The notes below the pieces were generated by a model. The model made no database searches. It was not told where the DNA came from and saw only the letters and a list, made by a program, of their open reading frames with translations. Below are positions 8,758 through 16,890 of a stretch of DNA of 32,966 nt, in pieces (position 1 is the first letter of the stretch; every line of letters starts with the position of its first letter). The DNA lies in contig JABDCJ010000030.1 in assembly GCA_013288145.1 (NCBI GenBank), forward strand, positions 1 through 32,966, read 5' to 3'. The stretch is from Nitrososphaerota archaeon. GTDB taxonomy: Archaea; Thermoproteota; Nitrososphaeria; Nitrososphaerales; CADDZS01. The position numbers and the translations under genes were made by a program.

Positions 8758-8961
8758 TTGACCAAGACAATTTCTATTAGAGATCAGGATTACAAGAGTC
8801 TAATCGCCGTTAAAAGGGATAATGAAAGTTTCAGCGAGCTTTTGGAGAGGCTTATGAAACATCAGACACCGTCGGAGATTCTGAAGTCTCTGAGAGGAAC
8901 GTGGGAATTGTCGAGGGAGGAAAAGAGGGAATTCTTCGCCGATGTCAATTCGCGTTGGTAA
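8758..8961 (+). CDS. VapB-type antitoxin, DUF217 family, no partner
   Basis: A 67-residue protein with the N-terminal pattern of archaeal VapB antitoxins of the DUF217 family (PF02697): a short strand (KTISIRDQDYKSL) for DNA binding, then ESFSELLERLM and a charged C-terminal helix that normally occupies the VapC toxin groove. In such pairs the vapC gene follows at once, but the next 139 bases contain no PIN-domain frame, so this is an orphan antitoxin. It may regulate its own promoter or act on a toxin elsewhere. Start is TTG with a TATA-like box about 30 bases upstream; no ATG is available in frame. Confidence 0.75.
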   Translation: MTKTISIRDQDYKSLIAVKRDNESFSELLERLMKHQTPSEILKSLRGTWELSREEKREFFADVNSRW

Positions 8962-9100
8962 AAACTAAGATCTTGATTGGAATAGCTTTACGAGGTAAAT
9001 CAAGAAGGCACAGTCCTTCCATTTATCAAAAGGGGTTAGCCTGATCTCTCATCGAAACCCTTTAACCAAAGTCCCTTAACCTACATTTCCGTACCATAAT

Positions 9101-9337
9101 TTGACCGCAAAGGCATTCCTTCTGATAAGTGCCGAGATTGGGAGAGAAAGAGACGTAGCCAGCGAGCTGCATTCGATCCAAAACGTAAAGGAAGTTCATG
9201 TGACCTATGGGGTCTACGATGTGATCGCGAAGGTCGAGGCAGATAGCCCGGAGAAGCTAAAAGAGACGATAACTAACAGGATCAGGTCCCTGGAACACAT
9301 CAAGTCGACCCTTACCATGGTCGTCGTTGAAGAGTAG
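9101..9337 (+). CDS. Stand-alone Lrp/AsnC ligand-binding (RAM) domain protein
   Basis: A 78-residue protein that corresponds to the C-terminal regulation-of-amino-acid-metabolism domain of Lrp/AsnC regulators without the helix-turn-helix. The typical order is seen: AFLLISAEIGRERDVASEL, VKEVHVTYGVYDVIAKVEA, then a helix and IKSTLTMVVVEE. These proteins form beta-sandwich dimers and higher oligomers and bind small effectors; alone they may associate with full-length Lrp proteins. The start is TTG at 9101, directly before the first strand; no ATG exists in frame. It lies 185 bases upstream of the transhydrogenase operon on the same strand. Confidence 0.85.
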   Translation: MTAKAFLLISAEIGRERDVASELHSIQNVKEVHVTYGVYDVIAKVEADSPEKLKETITNRIRSLEHIKSTLTMVVVEE

Positions 9338-9522
9338 CAGTCCGGCTTACTCTTCTTAGCAGATGCATCTTTTCTGAGTCCTGTCATTCCTCGTTGAGTA
9401 CTGGCCAGAAGCTAAAGGTCCAGTGTCCAACTTCGGGAAATACAAAGTCGTGATGGAACCCAAAAAAGTTAAACTCTTTTCGATTTTCATGGCTCCCGGA
9501 ACTCTTTGTTTGAGGTTGGAAA

Positions 9523-10668
9523 ATGGCGCTGATCGCTGGCGTCCCGAAGGAGAGCGCCACAGGCGAAAAACGCGTCTCGATCACGCCTGATGCGATCTCC
9601 AAGCTCAAGGACTTTACAGTTTTAATTGAGCACTCTGCCGGCGAGGCTGCAAATATACCTGACTCTGCGTACACCGAAAAAGGGGCAACGATTGCGCCCG
9701 ATTCTGCTTCTCTGTATTCACAGGCTGACATTATCTTCAAGGTGCAGCCGCCGACACCGGCAGAAGCTGGTCAGCTCAAGGAAGGTTCAACTGTAATTTC
9801 GTTTCTTTATCCCGTGGCAAATCTCGAAACCGTTCGAAAACTGGTCGAGCGGAAAGTTACTTCGTTTGCGATGGAGCTAATTCCTCGAATCAGCCGCGCG
9901 CAATCCATGGACGCACTTTCCTCGCAGGCAAACGTTTCCGGATACAAAGCGGTTCTGATTGCTGCCGATTCACTGCCCAAGCTCTTTCCAATGATGATGA
10001 CCGCCGCGGGCACAATCTCGCCGGCCAGGGTCTTCGTTTTGGGAGCAGGAGTTGCAGGTCTGCAAGCGATTGCAACCGCGCGCCGCCTGGGAGCCGTCGT
10101 CGAAGCTTACGACGTTCGTCCTATCGTCAAAGAGCAGATCATGAGTCTCGGGGCAAAGTTTGTCGAAGTTGCCGTCGAGGCAAAAGATGCACAGACGGCA
10201 GGTGGCTATGCAAAGGCCCAGTCCGATGATTTCTACAAAAAGCAGCAGGAGCTTCTCGCCGACCATGCAAGGATGTCAGACGTGATAGTTACCACCGCGC
10301 TGGTTCCGGGTCAAAAGGCCCCGATATTGGTGTCCGAGGACGCGGTAAAGGGAATGCGAGCGGGTTCTGTAATTGTTGATCTTGCTGCGGAAGCAGGCGG
10401 AAACTGCGCTCTAACTGATCCGGGCAAGACCGTAGTGAAATACGGCGTGACAATCCACGGTCCTTTCAACGTGCCTTCCACGATGGCGCCGCAGGCAAGC
10501 CAGCTGTATGCGCGCAACATCACCTCTTTTGTTTCTGCCATATTCAAACAGGGTGTGATAAGCATCGACACAAAAGATGATTTGATCCGTGGTTCGCTAG
10601 TAATCAACAAAGGCGAGGTAGTGCACGAAGCGACCAAGAACGCACTTGCAAAGGTGGGAGGCGCGTAG
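9523..10668 (+). CDS. pntAA: NAD(P) transhydrogenase alpha subunit, part 1 (NAD-binding)
   Basis: A 381-residue soluble subunit (domain I) that binds NAD(H) and exchanges hydride with the NADP subunit on the cytoplasmic face of the membrane. The family signature RISRAQSMDALSSQANVSGY is at about residues 122-141 and the Rossmann motif GAGVAG at 174-179, followed by YDVRP at the end of the second strand. The length matches split PntAA/Rru_A proteins. ATG 9523 has GAGGT nine bases upstream. Three bases separate its stop from the next gene, so it leads a tight operon. Proton-linked transhydrogenase usually makes NADPH for biosynthesis or redox defence. Confidence 0.96.
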   Translation: MALIAGVPKESATGEKRVSITPDAISKLKDFTVLIEHSAGEAANIPDSAYTEKGATIAPDSASLYSQADIIFKVQPPTPAEAGQLKEGSTVISFLYPVANLETVRKLVERKVTSFAMELIPRISRAQSMDALSSQANVSGYKAVLIAADSLPKLFPMMMTAAGTISPARVFVLGAGVAGLQAIATARRLGAVVEAYDVRPIVKEQIMSLGAKFVEVAVEAKDAQTAGGYAKAQSDDFYKKQQELLADHARMSDVIVTTALVPGQKAPILVSEDAVKGMRAGSVIVDLAAEAGGNCALTDPGKTVVKYGVTIHGPFNVPSTMAPQASQLYARNITSFVSAIFKQGVISIDTKDDLIRGSLVINKGEVVHEATKNALAKVGGA

Positions 10669-10671
10669 AAT

Positions 10672-11025
10672 ATGGCAACCGACGCAGCTCAAGCAGATCT
10701 TGCTGTTAACCTATTGATTTTCATCCTTGCCACGTTTCTCGGCATCGAGTTGATCAGGCACGTCTCCAGGCTTCTCCACACGCCGCTGATGGCGCTGACA
10801 AACGCGATCTCTTCAGTTTCGATTGTCGCCGGTTTGATCGTGCTCTCCGAGCCTAAGAACGATTTCGTCTTGATCCTTGTCACAGTTGCAATCACACTCG
10901 CTGCGACGAACATTGTCAGCGGTTTCATGATCACTGGAAGGATCCTACGCATGTTCCGGCGCCGGGATCCGAATGAAGGAAAAAAGAAAGAACAACAGAA
11001 AGGTGCGGAGACAACGCCTAAATGA
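10672..11025 (+). CDS. pntAB: NAD(P) transhydrogenase alpha subunit, part 2 (membrane)
   Basis: A 117-residue membrane subunit with three hydrophobic spans (LLIFILATFLGIELI, SISVVAGLIVL-type and VAITLAATNIVSGFMIT), equivalent to the small membrane portion of PntA in the three-gene form of the enzyme. The family stretch GIELIRHVSRLLHTPLMALTNAIS around residues 24-47 carries the HTPLMSxTNAIS motif almost unchanged. The C-terminal tail is basic and hydrophilic. It sits between pntAA (3-base gap) and pntB (4-base ATGA overlap), so translational coupling is likely. Confidence 0.96.
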   Translation: MATDAAQADLAVNLLIFILATFLGIELIRHVSRLLHTPLMALTNAISSVSIVAGLIVLSEPKNDFVLILVTVAITLAATNIVSGFMITGRILRMFRRRDPNEGKKKEQQKGAETTPK

Positions 11026-12407
11026 ACGACGTACTCGTATCGTATCTCTACGTTATTTCGGTTATTCTCTTTGTACTTTCGCTCCGTTGGATGAGCGAGG
11101 TCAAGACAGCCCAGAGGGGAAACTGGGCAGCCGCGTCCGGTCTTGCTATCGCGATCATCGGGACACTGCTCGCGTACTACATACAAAGGGTCGATCTTCT
11201 CGCGGCGGGTTTTGTAATCGGCGCGTTGATTGGATCGCCGATCGCGCTCAGGTTACCCATGACAGCCGTGCCTCAGAGGACGGCAATGTCTCACGCTTTT
11301 GGTTCGATGGCCGTCGCGCTGATTGGAGCCTCCGAATACTACAACCGTGGCGCGAGCATTGATGCTTTCACGCTATCTGTACTTTCCGCAGAAATGATTC
11401 TCGGATTTCTGACTTTCACCGGAAGCATCATCGCATTTGCAAAACTGCAGGGATTGATTCCCGGAAACCCGCTGATATATCCGGGCAGAGTTTACATCAG
11501 CCTATCCACGCTTGCGATTGCGATCGTGCTGGGTATCTACTTTGTCCTAAATCCGGGCGACTCGATAATCCTACCGATCATGGCAGGGTTTGCAATGTTG
11601 TTTGGGTTTCTACTGGTTATGGCGATCGGCGGAGCGGACATGCCGACGGTGATTGCAATTTTGAACGCTTACGCCGGACTTTCTGCAGCCGGTCTCGGGT
11701 TTGTCCTCGACAACAAGGTCCTCATTGTCGCGGGTTCGCTCGACGGTTCTTCGGGGTTCATCCTCGCAGTCATCATGAGCCAGGCGATGAATCGCTCGTT
11801 CTTGAACGTGCTATTCGGTGGAGTCGGCGCAAAGATCGCGAAGAGTGATGAACCGAAGGGTGGTCAGGGGGCACGGCAGGTAACCGGCTTTACCGTCGAA
11901 GACGTTGCAACGATTCTTGACAACGCGAGAACTGTCATATTCGTTCCTGGATATGGATTGGCGGTCTCGCAGGCGCAGCACGTTGTGAAGGAACTTGCAG
12001 ACGTGATGCAATCGCGCGACATTGACGTAAAGTACGCGATCCATCCGGTCGCGGGAAGGATGCCGGGGCACATGAATGTGCTGCTCGCGGAAGCGCAAGT
12101 ACCCTATGACGAGCTATGGGAGATGGACAAGGTCAATCCACTTTTCCCTGAGACGGACGTTGCAATTGTAGTTGGAGCAAACGACGTTACAAACCCTGCT
12201 GCGCGAACAAAGGCGGATTCGCCGCTCTACGGCATGCCGATCTTGGATGTGGACAAGGCTAAGACGGTCGTATTCATCAAGCGCTCGATGAATCCGGGCT
12301 TTTCAGGAATGGACAACGAGCTGTTTTACCTGCCGAACACCATGATGGTTTTCGGGGACGCAAAGAGAGTGCTTACTGACCTTCTAGCTGCGTTGAAAAA
12401 GAGCTAG
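11022..12407 (+). CDS. pntB: NAD(P) transhydrogenase beta subunit
   Basis: A 461-residue protein made of an N-terminal membrane half with about eight to nine spans and a C-terminal NADP-binding domain III. Membrane motifs typical of PntB are present, such as RTAMSHAFGSMAVALIGASEYY and the span containing IAILNAYAGLSAAGLGFVL. Domain III begins near residue 290 and shows VIFVPGYGLAVSQAQH, YAIHPVAGRMPGHMNVLLAEA, VVGANDVTNPAA and VFIKRSMNPGFSGMDNELF, all diagnostic of NADP binding. The ATG overlaps the pntAB stop (ATGA). Together with PntAA and PntAB it forms the proton-translocating enzyme. Full length and no defects seen. Confidence 0.97.
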   Translation: MNDVLVSYLYVISVILFVLSLRWMSEVKTAQRGNWAAASGLAIAIIGTLLAYYIQRVDLLAAGFVIGALIGSPIALRLPMTAVPQRTAMSHAFGSMAVALIGASEYYNRGASIDAFTLSVLSAEMILGFLTFTGSIIAFAKLQGLIPGNPLIYPGRVYISLSTLAIAIVLGIYFVLNPGDSIILPIMAGFAMLFGFLLVMAIGGADMPTVIAILNAYAGLSAAGLGFVLDNKVLIVAGSLDGSSGFILAVIMSQAMNRSFLNVLFGGVGAKIAKSDEPKGGQGARQVTGFTVEDVATILDNARTVIFVPGYGLAVSQAQHVVKELADVMQSRDIDVKYAIHPVAGRMPGHMNVLLAEAQVPYDELWEMDKVNPLFPETDVAIVVGANDVTNPAARTKADSPLYGMPILDVDKAKTVVFIKRSMNPGFSGMDNELFYLPNTMMVFGDAKRVLTDLLAALKKS

Positions 12408-12458
12408 TCCCGGGCTTTTCTCGCACGTCTCTATGATTTGTAATGGCTTCGCACCAAG

Positions 12459-12653
12459 TTAACAAGCTGATTCCCTTTTGTGTGAAAGTCGAAATGCGAT
12501 AAGAAAACCTGTGATTATTAAAACTAAACCAATTACCATGATTACACCATTGTTTCTTCTGTACCCAATTAGAGAGAAAACAAATCCCATAACCATCAAG
12601 ACTATACTAAGAGTAGCAAGAAGATATGATTCTGAGAAATTCGGTCTGTACAT
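12459..12653 (-). CDS. Small two-span membrane protein
   Basis: A 64-residue protein with two hydrophobic helices (LATLSIVLMVMGFVFSLIGY and VIMVIGLVLIITGFLIAF) joined by a short Arg-Arg-Asn-Asn-Gly turn. The hairpin design and the clean ATG start at 12653 support a real gene, but I know no family or function. It is convergent with pntB and 48 bases downstream of another small membrane gene on the same strand, with which it may form a unit. Confidence 0.55.
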   Translation of the reverse strand: MYRPNFSESYLLATLSIVLMVMGFVFSLIGYRRNNGVIMVIGLVLIITGFLIAFRLSHKRESAC

Positions 12654-12701
12654 TTAGTTCTCTTTTCGACTTTTTTAACTCTCTGAAGTAAGTTCTTTCT
12701 G

Positions 12702-12923
12702 TTAACTCCCGTCAGCTTTTGAGGTCTCAGTCTCAGAATTTGTTTTTCTCTTTTCATCGTTGATTCTTGAGTTTCGGATGATCTTCAATTCCCAATAAAC
12801 AAGAGGTATTACGATAGCAGCGATAACGAGTAAAGTTACCCCTGCTTGAAAACAGTAAGAAGCATCCGAGGCACAGTCATCATTAGTTGGGTTAAGCTGT
12901 AAAAGCAAGAAAATCGGATCCAT
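12702..12923 (-). CDS. Small one-span membrane protein
   Basis: A 73-residue protein from the ATG at 12923 (the frame is open further upstream to 12989). It begins with a hydrophobic stretch and a Cys-containing extracytoplasmic-looking loop (DDCASDASYC), then a strong membrane helix (FQAGVTLLVIAAIVIPLVYW) and a charged tail. The downstream start is preferred because GTAGGA precedes it and the upstream extension looks non-coding. The two Cys could form a disulphide. No family recognised. Confidence 0.5.
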   Translation of the reverse strand: MDPIFLLLQLNPTNDDCASDASYCFQAGVTLLVIAAIVIPLVYWELKIIRNSRINDEKRKTNSETETSKADGS

Positions 12924-13032
12924 TCCTACGTCTTTCTGAATTTTTAGAAAGTTAAATTCTAAGTGGTTTGAAAATCCAGAGGCCGGCAACTATGCATTCT
13001 CTCTTTCCTCTCTCCCATTGGGTTTGGGCTTA

Positions 13033-13452
13033 CTAGTAAATCCACTCGGTTTTTGGTATTTCATACTGCAGACTGTTCATAACCTTCTCTTCTTCCCTCG
13101 CGGTCTGCTTACCTAGATAGTGCCTAATTCCAAATCGAAGCATTGCAAGAAGAATGTAGACGGCGTCCTCTCCCATAGGAGTAAGAAAATAGCGCGGACC
13201 CTCGCTGTTTATTGTCTTCTTGACTAGTCCCTCGCTCGCCATTTGCTCCAGTCTCCTTGACAGTACCCGCGGCGTCAATCCGGGGTTGTTTGCAAGTATC
13301 TGTCCGAACCTTTGGAGTTTCAAGAAGGCGATATCACGTACTATCAAAAGGGTCCACTTCTTGCCGAACAATTTCAATGTGGCACGGATTGGATCTGCCT
13401 GATATTCGAGCTGCGGAGATATCTTTGGCAATCTGGTTTGATTTTCACGCAT
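13033..13452 (-). CDS. HxlR-family winged-helix transcriptional regulator
   Basis: A 139-residue regulator from the ATG at 13452 (frame open to 13551). The HxlR pattern is clear: DPIRATLKLFGKKWTLLIVRDIAF, then RFGQILANNPGLTPRVLSRRLEQMASEGLVKK (recognition helix about residues 58-75) and the wing with GPRYFLTPMGEDAVYILLAMLRFG. It contains no Cys, so thiol sensing as in HypR is excluded. It is divergent from a VOC gene; the shared region holds a palindrome at 13468-13480 that recurs before the SnoaL-type gene at 14057. Autoregulation plus control of both genes is the natural inference. The effector is unknown. Confidence 0.88.
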   Translation of the reverse strand: MRENQTRLPKISPQLEYQADPIRATLKLFGKKWTLLIVRDIAFLKLQRFGQILANNPGLTPRVLSRRLEQMASEGLVKKTINSEGPRYFLTPMGEDAVYILLAMLRFGIRHYLGKQTAREEEKVMNSLQYEIPKTEWIY

Positions 13453-13456
13453 GCTC

Positions 13457-13480
13457 GATTTAAATAGTATCCAAAGGATA
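13457..13480 (+). promoter_or_regulatory. Promoter and putative HxlR operator of the VOC gene
   Basis: An AT-rich TATA-like box ATTTAAATA (13458-13466) is followed after one base by the palindrome TATCCAAAGGATA (13468-13480). The same palindrome directly follows the TATA box of a second nearby gene. Placed between TATA box and transcription start, a bound dimer would block initiation. Confidence 0.65.
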
Positions 13481-13491
13481 TCGCCTGTGAA

Positions 13492-13893
13492 TTGTCCTCT
13501 GAAGAGAACGATCCTGGGCGCATAACGAGAATGGCTGGAATGATCGCACACACTGAGCTAGCAAGTACAAATCCATCAGAGACCCGCGAATTTCTTTCAA
13601 GTGTCTTTGGTTGGGAATTTCAAAGCGCCGATTCTCCTAAGAATGAAATATTCTCATATCGAACTCCCGCCGGAGTTCAGGGCAGCGTCAGGAAAACTGC
13701 TCCGCAAGAACCCGCAAGCAGTTTGAACTATGTTCTCGTCAATGATATTCAAAAGGCCGAGGAAAAGGTTAGAGCATTCGGTGGCGAGATTATTCTCCCA
13801 CGGGTTGATGTACCTAAGATGGGTAGCTTTTTCTGGTTCAAGGTTCCAGGCGGACCTATCCTTGCGTGCTGGCAAGATTCACCGAAAGCTTAG
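13492..13893 (+). CDS. VOC (glyoxalase/bleomycin-resistance fold) protein
   Basis: A 133-residue protein of the vicinal-oxygen-chelate superfamily. It shows two beta-alpha-beta-beta-beta modules: IAHTELASTNPSETREFLSSVFGWEFQ (with His in the first strand), then NYVLVNDIQKAEEKVRAFGGEIILPR and FFWFKVPGGPILACWQ. The pattern resembles the single-chain glyoxalase-like proteins often controlled by nearby regulators. Substrate is unknown. The start may be the leaderless TTG at 13492, about 30 bases from the TATA box, or the ATG at 13531 or 13540, just before the first strand. It is divergent from the HxlR gene and likely under its control through the palindrome at 13468. Confidence 0.82.
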   Translation: MSSEENDPGRITRMAGMIAHTELASTNPSETREFLSSVFGWEFQSADSPKNEIFSYRTPAGVQGSVRKTAPQEPASSLNYVLVNDIQKAEEKVRAFGGEIILPRVDVPKMGSFFWFKVPGGPILACWQDSPKA

Positions 13894-13906
13894 ACAGTAA
13901 TTGTAC

Positions 13907-13929
13907 CCTAATTCCAATGTCAAATTAGG
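13907..13929. repeat. Inverted repeat after the VOC gene
   Basis: Perfect 7-base arms CCTAATT and AATTAGG enclose a 9-base loop, 14 bases after the VOC stop. It could fold in RNA and mark transcript end, but no T-run follows, so its role is uncertain. Confidence 0.35.
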
Positions 13930-14013
13930 AAGATTACGCAATCAAGTATAATGACCAGTACTATTAATTGAAAATTTCTTGAGTTAACTACTATCCGATC
14001 TGTCCCTAGCCTA

Positions 14014-14035
14014 GTTATATACTATCCAAAGGATA
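14014..14035 (+). promoter_or_regulatory. Promoter and second putative HxlR operator
   Basis: A TATA-like box TTATATA (14015-14021) is followed by TATCCAAAGGATA (14023-14035), identical in all 13 bases to the site in the HxlR/VOC intergenic region and in the same position relative to the TATA box. Confidence 0.65.
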
Positions 14036-14056
14036 CTATTGTTTGAGGTTTTTCAA

Positions 14057-14431
14057 ATGGTACAATCTGCAAAGGATATTGTTCTAGCCTACCAAAGGGC
14101 ACTAGGAAATCAGGACTATACCACTGCGCGGACGTATTTGCGCGACGATCTCTCGTTCCGCGGTCCACTGGCATCGCACGACAAACCCGAAGGTTTGCTC
14201 AAGGATCTCGAGCAGTTGCACCACATTGTAAAAGGTGTTGATATGAAAAAAGTGTTTGTGGATGGGGACGATGTCTGCCTACTCTACGACTTGATAACGA
14301 CCAACCCGCCAGTGACTTCGTTCACATGTGAATGGTACCACGTTAATGATGGCAAAATCGCTTCGATCAGAGTAACATTTGATGCTAGACCGTACGCTGC
14401 AATGTTCGAAAAGAGAGCCGCTGGAAACTAA
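14057..14431 (+). CDS. SnoaL/NTF2-like protein
   Basis: A 124-residue protein with the cone-shaped alpha+beta fold of the SnoaL/NTF2 superfamily: KDIVLAYQRALGNQDYTTARTYLRDDLSFRGPLAS at the start (two helices then a strand), central VKGVDMKKVFVDGDDVCLLYDLI, and SFTCEWYHVNDGKIASIRVTFDARPYAAMF at the end. Such proteins act as small-molecule isomerases, cyclases or binding proteins; the substrate here is not predictable. ATG 14057 is preferred because GAGGT lies seven bases upstream, but a leaderless TTG at 14039 is possible given the TATA box. The shared palindrome implies co-regulation with the VOC gene by the HxlR protein. Confidence 0.82.
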   Translation: MVQSAKDIVLAYQRALGNQDYTTARTYLRDDLSFRGPLASHDKPEGLLKDLEQLHHIVKGVDMKKVFVDGDDVCLLYDLITTNPPVTSFTCEWYHVNDGKIASIRVTFDARPYAAMFEKRAAGN

Positions 14432-14433
14432 CT

Positions 14434-14440
14434 CTTTATA
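14434..14440 (+). promoter_or_regulatory. TATA-like box before the zinc-ribbon/PH-like gene
   Basis: CTTTATA begins just after the stop of the SnoaL-type gene and ends 29 bases before the TTG at 14469, supporting that TTG as a leaderless start. Confidence 0.45.
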
Positions 14441-14468
14441 CACCAAGTCCATCGCGAACGTTCTACCA

Positions 14469-15020
14469 TTGCCGTTCTGCCCCTACTGCGATTTCCAGAT
14501 CCCGCTTTCCGATGCAAAGTTCTGTCCGAACTGTGGAAAAGCTATCGCGCCGGCAACAATGATGAGTCGAACCGTCGTACATCCAGCAATGCAGTTGACG
14601 GGTGAATCGCCTCTTCCTCTCAACGAAGAACCGGGAGGACGTTGGCTACTACATCCAGGCGAACAAATTGCGTGGGAGAAGGATTTCAAGGAGGGACTCA
14701 TCCACAGGCATGTCGAAAAAGCCTATGTCATTACAAACCAGCGAGTAGTCGCGATTGACATTGTGAATCGCGCAGTCATAGTGTCTCTGCCATTGCGAGA
14801 CACCGAACTTGTTGTGATGGATCGGCACTCGAGCTCAAGTTCAACCGGGGTTGGGTCGTACCGTGGTGGTATGGGAACAAGCTTTCGAACCGGCACATCT
14901 AGAAGCATAGGGTCGCTGGTCTTCATAGAAAATGGAGTTGAAAGGATCCGATTGATCGGGCTGGGAGACCCTGATGGGGTGAAGAATCTCTTCACGTCAT
15001 TGAAAAGATCAGCACCTTAG
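14469..15020 (+). CDS. Zinc-ribbon plus PH-like domain protein
   Basis: A 183-residue protein from the TTG at 14469. It starts directly with a four-Cys zinc ribbon (CPYC and CPNC within the first 22 residues). After a linker, a domain resembling bacterial PH/GRAM folds follows: HPGEQIAWEKDFKEGL, AYVITNQRVVAIDIVNRAVIVSLPLRDTELV, then a Ser- and Gly-rich insertion and GSLVFIENGVERIRLIGLGDPDGVKNLFTSLK. Proteins with this layout often act near membranes, but no partner is visible. The frame is open further upstream inside the preceding gene; that extension looks non-coding and the TATA box spacing favours the TTG. Confidence 0.78.
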   Translation: MPFCPYCDFQIPLSDAKFCPNCGKAIAPATMMSRTVVHPAMQLTGESPLPLNEEPGGRWLLHPGEQIAWEKDFKEGLIHRHVEKAYVITNQRVVAIDIVNRAVIVSLPLRDTELVVMDRHSSSSSTGVGSYRGGMGTSFRTGTSRSIGSLVFIENGVERIRLIGLGDPDGVKNLFTSLKRSAP

Positions 15021-15063
15021 CAAGAATCGAGCTTACGGTTTATCATAAGAAAATGCTTAGAAA

Positions 15064-16890
15064 TCAAGCCACTTTCTCGACCGCTACTGGCTTCGACCTT
15101 TTTAGAGTCCTTCTGAATATTGGTATCCGCTTCAGTACTCCAAGAATTTCAAGAATGCTGAATAGGTACACAATGCTTGAAGCCACTCCAAACAGTCCAA
15201 CAATCAACAGTGGCGAGTTGTAAAACGCGTCGACTTTGAGTTGTTCTATGATTGCCGCAGGACCGAGGTAAACGTCATACACGAACAAGGGTGAAATGAA
15301 ATACAAAATGTTGTAAGAAAGAGCGATGTATACCATCGGCAGTGCGGAATAAATTATGGCCTGGAATTTCTTTCCGAGCAACAAAAAGAGGGGAACTAGC
15401 CACAAAAAGTACTGCGGGTTTACGTAGTTGTAAGACAGGAATACCACTAGGAGCATGATGAGCAGGTAGCTCTCAATGGAACCCTGTCGCCTGTATGCAA
15501 GTACTGTCACTAAAATTAGTGCTGGAAGTCCGATGTACAAAAGAAGCGGAATCGGCGGGAAATGCAGTCCAACAAGGACCTGCTGCCAGGTAAGTCCATT
15601 AATTACAAACTCGCCGGCGAAAGTCGGCACCCCTCGCGCGTAAGCAAACACGAACAGTGATTGAACTAGATTACCGTATGCGGCGTAAATCGCTAGGCTG
15701 ACGAGGATTGGGGGAGCGAGCCAGATGAGCTCACGAAGAGCTGGCAGGATTCCGACTTTTCTGAACCTCAAGACGAGTAGTATGGGGATTACGAGGGCAG
15801 GCCAGACTTTGGTTGCGGCGCCAAGACCCGCCATCAAATAGGCAGGACCAAATTTTTCCTTTTTCGCAAGATAAATCGAAGCAACGGCAAACGCGGTTGC
15901 GATCGGATCGATCTGACCCCAAGCCGCCGTGATGAATATTACGAATGGGTTGGCGAGCCAGAATGTTAGGGCAGCCCGGCTCCCAATTGATTTTGAAAGG
16001 ATACTGTATATCGCAAACGTGGAGGCTATCATCGGGATCTTGAGCAACATGACTAAAACCGGCAGGCTCTTTGGCACGAATGCCTCCCACACTTCGTAAA
16101 TCGCAGTGTAAAATCCCGGAAACGTAATCGCGGTATTGCTCGGGATAGCAACTCCCGTGAGTCCGGAGTAAATCAGATAGCTCAGCGAGCTGTATGGCAC
16201 ATACAGCGGCGGATATGCCCACTTTAGCGGAAACGGAAAGAGCGCCGGATTTCCTGGAAAGAATGGGCTGACTCCGTCTAGGAGCCTGATACCAGAGGAG
16301 TAAAGAAAATACACGTCATACCGTTGACCCGTGAATGGCGCGAGACCCAGGTACGTTGCACCTGCGAGTATTAGGAATAGCTTTCTTGGGAGGACTCGAC
16401 TGAGGAGGATCAACATTGCGGATGCAGCCGCGATTACAATCCACATCGTACTGTCCTGAAAGACGCCTTCATTGCCGCTCTGCACAACATTCAATGTCGT
16501 GGCATTAGAGTCGCATCCTTGAGGTACAGCCTCAGCCCTTAGAAGGTTGTTTCCATAATGTGCCCAGCTCGAAAATACGGCAATGTAAACAAAATTGTAT
16601 TGATTTACATTTCCAGAAATAGTCGATAACTTTGGCCAGTTTGATCCGTTATAGTACTGCAATTGAAAGCTAGAGTTCACCAAATCCTGCGAGTACGTTA
16701 CGCTCACCACTTCTGCAATTCCGGCGCCGGTCGAGGGAAGCGATGGGTAGTACAAAGTTGGAGGTTGAAGGGTAATCGAAATGGAACAGGGATTTTGTTG
16801 CTGCGATACTGCACTCGAAGGAAGCGAGCAAAAAGACAAGATTAACAGTACCGCGTAAGCTGAGAGAATGAGGGATTTTTTCAGGGTCAT
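15064..16890 (-). CDS. Polytopic membrane glycosyltransferase-like protein (GT-C type)
   Basis: A 608-residue protein. Residues 1-29 are a signal peptide or anchor, about 30-135 an extracytoplasmic beta-rich domain, and the rest has about eleven hydrophobic spans. The membrane part resembles GT-C enzymes of the GT87/DUF2029 and mannosyltransferase type: GQRYDVYFLYSSGIRLLDGVSPFFP in an early loop, the span LTFWLANPFVIFITAAWGQID with the following acidic loop, GLGAATKVWPALVIPILL, and NPQYFLWLVPLFLLLGKK. Such enzymes use lipid-linked sugars to glycosylate lipids or proteins outside the cell. The exact family and sugar are not determined. ATG 16890 starts the signal sequence; no ribosome binding site is seen. 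It stands alone. Confidence 0.75.
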   Translation of the reverse strand: MTLKKSLILSAYAVLLILSFCSLPSSAVSQQQNPCSISITLQPPTLYYPSLPSTGAGIAEVVSVTYSQDLVNSSFQLQYYNGSNWPKLSTISGNVNQYNFVYIAVFSSWAHYGNNLLRAEAVPQGCDSNATTLNVVQSGNEGVFQDSTMWIVIAAASAMLILLSRVLPRKLFLILAGATYLGLAPFTGQRYDVYFLYSSGIRLLDGVSPFFPGNPALFPFPLKWAYPPLYVPYSSLSYLIYSGLTGVAIPSNTAITFPGFYTAIYEVWEAFVPKSLPVLVMLLKIPMIASTFAIYSILSKSIGSRAALTFWLANPFVIFITAAWGQIDPIATAFAVASIYLAKKEKFGPAYLMAGLGAATKVWPALVIPILLVLRFRKVGILPALRELIWLAPPILVSLAIYAAYGNLVQSLFVFAYARGVPTFAGEFVINGLTWQQVLVGLHFPPIPLLLYIGLPALILVTVLAYRRQGSIESYLLIMLLVVFLSYNYVNPQYFLWLVPLFLLLGKKFQAIIYSALPMVYIALSYNILYFISPLFVYDVYLGPAAIIEQLKVDAFYNSPLLIVGLFGVASSIVYLFSILEILGVLKRIPIFRRTLKRSKPVAVEKVA

